A stretch of 7,209 nucleotides of DNA from Planctomycetota bacterium (GTDB lineage: Bacteria; Planctomycetota; UBA1135; GCA-002686595), in NCBI GenBank assembly GCA_029212955.1, contig JARGOW010000187.1, forward strand, positions 1-7,209. The letters are read 5' to 3'. Position 1 is the first letter of the stretch. Each line of letters opens with the position of its first letter. Shown piece by piece: positions 4,517-7,209 of the stretch. The translations under genes were made by a program, and so were the position numbers. Under the pieces are notes generated by a model, which searched no databases, was not told the origin of the DNA, and worked only from the letters and a program-made list of their open reading frames with translations.

Positions 4517-5416
4517 ATGGAACGACTTCGCGACATCTCACGGTTTTGGAATTGGCTCCCCGCCTTTCGAGCGGTAGGAGAAACCTCCCACCTTCGGTCG
4601 GCCGCAGAGGCCCTCCATCTCAGCCCCTCGGCCCTCTCACGTTCGATCAAGCAGCTCGAGCAAAGCCTGGGTCGGGACCTGTTCCGCAGAACCAACCGGC
4701 GCTTGGAACTCACCAGTGAGGGCCAGCAACTTTTGACCGTTCTACGCGATGCCATGCGCATGGTCCACGAGGCCAGCGTGTCCATTGGGGATGAAACCCT
4801 GCGTGGCAATCTCCAGATCGCGAGCGAGGGAGTGGCCACCTCCGGCTGGGTTCTCCCTGCCACCCTGCAAATGCGCGAACAGCATCCCGAGCTCAACCTG
4901 GAACTGAGCACGGACCTCAGCGATGTCATCCAACGCTTGTTGTCGGGCCAACTCGACATCGTGTTCTTAAGCAAACGAATCAGTCACGAGCGGCTGCGAA
5001 CGGTCGAACTCGGCCAGGCTAGTGCGGGTGTCTACTGCAGTTCCATCCACCCCCTGCACGGCAAGCGGAACGTGACGCTGGAGCAGGTTCTCGGGCATGA
5101 CTTCGTGGCGCCTGGACCCGATGAAGCCGGGGCCCCCATCGACGGTTGGCCGCAAACCTTGGCACGCAAAGTGGCCCTGCAATTGGACAGCATGCTGTTG
5201 GGTTGTGAAGCCTGCTTCGCCAGACCGTTTCTCATCGTGCTCCCGGAGCTCGTCGCGGAGAATCTGGGTCGCGGGAAGCTCCGACGCCTGCCCATCGACA
5301 TCATCCCTGCCGCCCCCATCTACTCGACCTTGCGACCGTCCTTGGGAGAAACCAGTGCGGCAGAAGTATTGATGGAAGTGGTTTCGCGGCAGATTTTGAA
5401 AACCGGGCGATCTTGA
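4517..5416 (+). CDS. LysR-type transcriptional regulator
   Basis: A 299-residue cytoplasmic DNA-binding regulator of normal LysR length. The winged helix-turn-helix is at about 10-72: the helix pair SHLRSAAEALHLSPSALSRSI (24-44), then KQLEQSLGRDLFRRTNR and LTSEGQQLL. A linker helix (about 73-92) follows, then the periplasmic-binding-protein-like effector domain (about 95-290), with GNLQIASEGVATSGWVLPATL, PELNLELSTDLSDVIQRLLSGQLDIVFLS and a second lobe. Family members bind DNA as tetramers and respond to a small molecule; the ligand cannot be read from the sequence. Two nearby Cys (C210, C213) and C174 lie in the effector domain. The gene faces the Spondin/CHRD unit across 155 bp, the usual layout for a LysR regulator and its target, and a dyad close to its start suggests autoregulation. 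No strong Shine-Dalgarno precedes the ATG (only GAG 2 nt away). It ends at the bidirectional terminator near 5468-5512. Confidence 0.95.
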   Translation: MERLRDISRFWNWLPAFRAVGETSHLRSAAEALHLSPSALSRSIKQLEQSLGRDLFRRTNRRLELTSEGQQLLTVLRDAMRMVHEASVSIGDETLRGNLQIASEGVATSGWVLPATLQMREQHPELNLELSTDLSDVIQRLLSGQLDIVFLSKRISHERLRTVELGQASAGVYCSSIHPLHGKRNVTLEQVLGHDFVAPGPDEAGAPIDGWPQTLARKVALQLDSMLLGCEACFARPFLIVLPELVAENLGRGKLRRLPIDIIPAAPIYSTLRPSLGETSAAEVLMEVVSRQILKTGRS

Positions 5417-5467
5417 ACCCAGTTGTGACAAGTGGACCCACGCGCGGTTTCCACTGCCCTTAATGCG

Positions 5468-5512
5468 AAAAGCGCCGGGCACCCTTTTGGGCGTCCGGCG
5501 CGACATTTTTTT
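5468..5512. terminator. bidirectional intrinsic terminator between convergent genes
   Basis: A 13-position stem, 5472-5484 with 5489-5501, encloses a TTTT loop. GCGCCGG pairs perfectly with CCGGCGC, and the inner part has one G-U and one A-C mismatch before three more G-C pairs. On the plus strand seven T (5506-5512) follow after GACA, ending the LysR gene. On the minus strand the stem is followed by TTTT (5468-5471), ending the gene whose stop is at 5523. One hairpin serves both directions. Confidence 0.85.
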
Positions 5513-5520
5513 GGGGGGGG
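5513..5520 (+). repeat. eight-G homopolymer run
   Basis: Eight G follow directly on the seven T of the terminator, 2 nt outside the stop codon of the minus-strand gene. Such a run can vary in length by slippage or sequencing error. As it is non-coding, no frame is affected. Confidence 0.7.
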
Positions 5521-5522
5521 CA

Positions 5523-7209
5523 CTATTCCTGGGCCGACATGGGCACATTCGCGCGCAGGGCTAGGCGGAAGGACTTGGGGTCCAACTTGAGCATGAAGAG
5601 GAAGTTCGAAAGACTCTCCATGTACTCGATCTCGCGTTCCTTTTGGGCCACCAGTCGGGGGACGTTGTCGGCGATGAGTTGATCGCCCCAGGCGGTCAAC
5701 CGCGCGTCGACTTCCTCCTGCACCGCATCCACGTCTGCCGGGGCGAGGGATCCGATGCTGCGGCCATTGAAGGACTCCTTGAGCACGGCGCGCTCGGTGC
5801 GCTTACGCTCCTGGCGCCAGTCGATGTCGCTTCCGGCGTTGTCCCGGGCCCACTGGCGCGCCATCTTGCGCAGGGTGGGTGCGGCTTTGCGCGGGTTGAA
5901 CCAAACCATGAGGTTGGCCGAATCTAGCGCGTTCTCCGCCTGGATGCGGAATTCAGGCAGCTCGGAAAGTCGGGGATAGCCGCGACTCTCGCCCTGGTAG
6001 TACGTCTGGCGAATCGTCGAAAACATGCGCTCGTGGTTCGTGATCCAGAAGTGACCTTGATCCGTGATCATGGTGGCCATCATGCCCGTGCCGGGGATGA
6101 AGGGCGACCAAAACTCTCGGGTGGGAAAACCCTCCGAGTCAAACACGTAGTAACCCGTGTCGTTGGGGTTGGCCGAATCGTAGCCCTGGAGTCCGAACTT
6201 CTCCGGGTTGCGCCCGATCATATCGCGGATGTCGTCCAGCTTGGAATGGCTGGATTCCCCATCGGTCCAAGTGACCAGGGTGATGGCGAAAACGGGTTGA
6301 CCATCGGTTTCCGCGGGGAATTCTTGGCCCGCATTGTTCTTGGCCACCACACCGCCGTAATCGTTTTCACGCACGATGAGCGCCAGGCGGTTGCGCAGGG
6401 AATCGCCGAGGGCATCGAGCAGCTCGTCCAGGTTCTTGTAGTGCCCGGTGCTTTTGATGGCGTCTTCGAAGTTGGCGCGCATGGCGGGCTCCACCGAGGC
6501 GAAGACCTCGCGCAGAAGATCCGTGACGGGGCCGTGCATGTAAGCGAACAAAACGCAATCGGCCGGGGCCATGCGTGCCGCGTCCCGCAGCATTTTGGAA
6601 CGATCGAATCCATTGACCCGGTACAACCGGGATTGGAACGGGGTCACGCTCTCGGACGAGAAGGCTCCGGACAGGTCCACTTTCAGTCCCTGCTCAAAGC
6701 GCAGCAAGCCCAACACATCCTGGCAGGAGGAGGCCTGGATCAGACGCCCCATGAACGCCTGACTAAAGCGCGGACTCTTGGTGTCGGGCCAGGGGCCGTC
6801 CACGCCGAAAGCGGTGAGCGCCTTGCCCACGTCGAGCTTGACTTGCACGCCCTTGGAATCGGTGCGCACCTCCACTTTCTTGATCTGATCGTTGTAGGGT
6901 GCGCTGAGCGCCAGGGAGTTTTGCCCCCCCACATCGCGCAGGTGCGGAGCCTTGGCCACCAGAGCCCGGTCGTTTCCGAGCACGACCACATCTTGGATGC
7001 GCGTCACAAACACGGGGGATTTGAGGGTCCCGCCGGTCACACTGTAGATGCCATCGTCGCTGGTCACCGTGTACTCCACTCCGGTGCCCTTCTTGAGCAG
7101 TCCGGGGTAACCCAACATGGCCACTCCCATTTTGCCGGGCCATGTCACGCGGCCGGAGACCATCCACTTGGCACGGTCCAAGCCCTTGCCCGCGAAGTGG
7201 CCGGAGATC
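5523..7209 (-). CDS. large protein of unknown function, N-terminus off the right edge
   Basis: The last 561 residues of a long protein that I cannot assign. The frame stays open to the right edge; the nearest possible start is a TTG at 7181, but in-frame protein-like sequence continues beyond it (SGHFAGKG), so the true start is probably outside. Two segments resemble each other in style: TRIQDVVVLGNDRALVAKA (69-87) and DQGHFWITNHERMFSTI (383-399), each a hydrophobic strand pair followed by a short helix. This recalls DUF3352-like exported proteins, in which a 'value read-out' strand is repeated, but the likeness is only by eye. Between them is NGFDRSKMLRDAARMAPADCVLFAYMHG (about 199-226). The C-terminal part (about 440-530) is helical and highly charged. 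I see no catalytic motif and no transmembrane segment in the visible part. It converges on the LysR gene and shares its terminator. It is surely a real gene; its function is unknown. Confidence 0.85.
   Translation of the reverse strand, partial: ISGHFAGKGLDRAKWMVSGRVTWPGKMGVAMLGYPGLLKKGTGVEYTVTSDDGIYSVTGGTLKSPVFVTRIQDVVVLGNDRALVAKAPHLRDVGGQNSLALSAPYNDQIKKVEVRTDSKGVQVKLDVGKALTAFGVDGPWPDTKSPRFSQAFMGRLIQASSCQDVLGLLRFEQGLKVDLSGAFSSESVTPFQSRLYRVNGFDRSKMLRDAARMAPADCVLFAYMHGPVTDLLREVFASVEPAMRANFEDAIKSTGHYKNLDELLDALGDSLRNRLALIVRENDYGGVVAKNNAGQEFPAETDGQPVFAITLVTWTDGESSHSKLDDIRDMIGRNPEKFGLQGYDSANPNDTGYYVFDSEGFPTREFWSPFIPGTGMMATMITDQGHFWITNHERMFSTIRQTYYQGESRGYPRLSELPEFRIQAENALDSANLMVWFNPRKAAPTLRKMARQWARDNAGSDIDWRQERKRTERAVLKESFNGRSIGSLAPADVDAVQEEVDARLTAWGDQLIADNVPRLVAQKEREIEYMESLSNFLFMLKLDPKSFRLALRANVPMSAQE

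Noticed and set aside
4447..4974. Minus-strand 175-codon frame
   Set aside because: Antisense to the LysR helix-turn-helix region; S/R-rich, as expected of a shadow frame.

Overview
This window is GC-rich (roughly 60% by eye) bacterial chromosomal DNA. It encodes several exported proteins of families common in environmental bacteria (DUF2911, Spondin_N plus CHRD, large exported hypotheticals) and a pyrophosphate-type phosphofructokinase. Two leaders lack a purine-rich Shine-Dalgarno and are pyrimidine-rich before the start. Together these fit a Planctomycetota or similar lineage, but that is an inference from gene content; no marker gene here proves it. I see no transposase, integrase, CRISPR array or phage gene, and nothing that suggests recent transfer.

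Layout, left to right. (1) Minus strand, 1-835: the N-terminal 278 residues of a PPi-dependent 6-phosphofructokinase that runs off the left edge, with a clear GGAGG ribosome binding site. (2) 836-1111: a divergent intergenic region with a candidate promoter for each side. (3) Plus strand, 1112-1198: a complete class II tRNA-Leu with encoded CCA and the uncommon anticodon AAG. (4) 1199-1533: non-coding, rich in short dyads, ending in a regular GTTC/GAAC array. (5) Plus strand, 1534-2409: an exported DUF2911 protein with a helical, TPR-like C-terminal half, followed by a long perfect stem-loop. (6) 2410-2807: a convergent intergenic region with a minus-strand intrinsic terminator. (7) Minus strand, 4361 to 2808: a two-gene unit of an exported Spondin_N/CHRD protein and, 9 nt later, a small exported or membrane-anchored orphan protein. 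(8) 4362-4516: a divergent regulatory region with two overlapping perfect dyads. (9) Plus strand, 4517-5416: a LysR-type regulator. (10) 5417-5522: a bidirectional terminator. (11) Minus strand, 7209 to 5523: the C-terminal 561 residues of a large protein I cannot assign, entering from the right edge.

The most coherent functional unit is the LysR gene with the divergent Spondin/CHRD plus small-protein unit. This is the classic arrangement of a LysR regulator facing its target, and the dyads next to the LysR start are good operator candidates. The rest looks like ordinary chromosomal neighbours. The best signals for a second look are the A34 tRNA-Leu, the four alternating GTTC/GAAC half-sites at exact 10-bp steps, and the overlapping dyads in the LysR/Spondin intergenic region.
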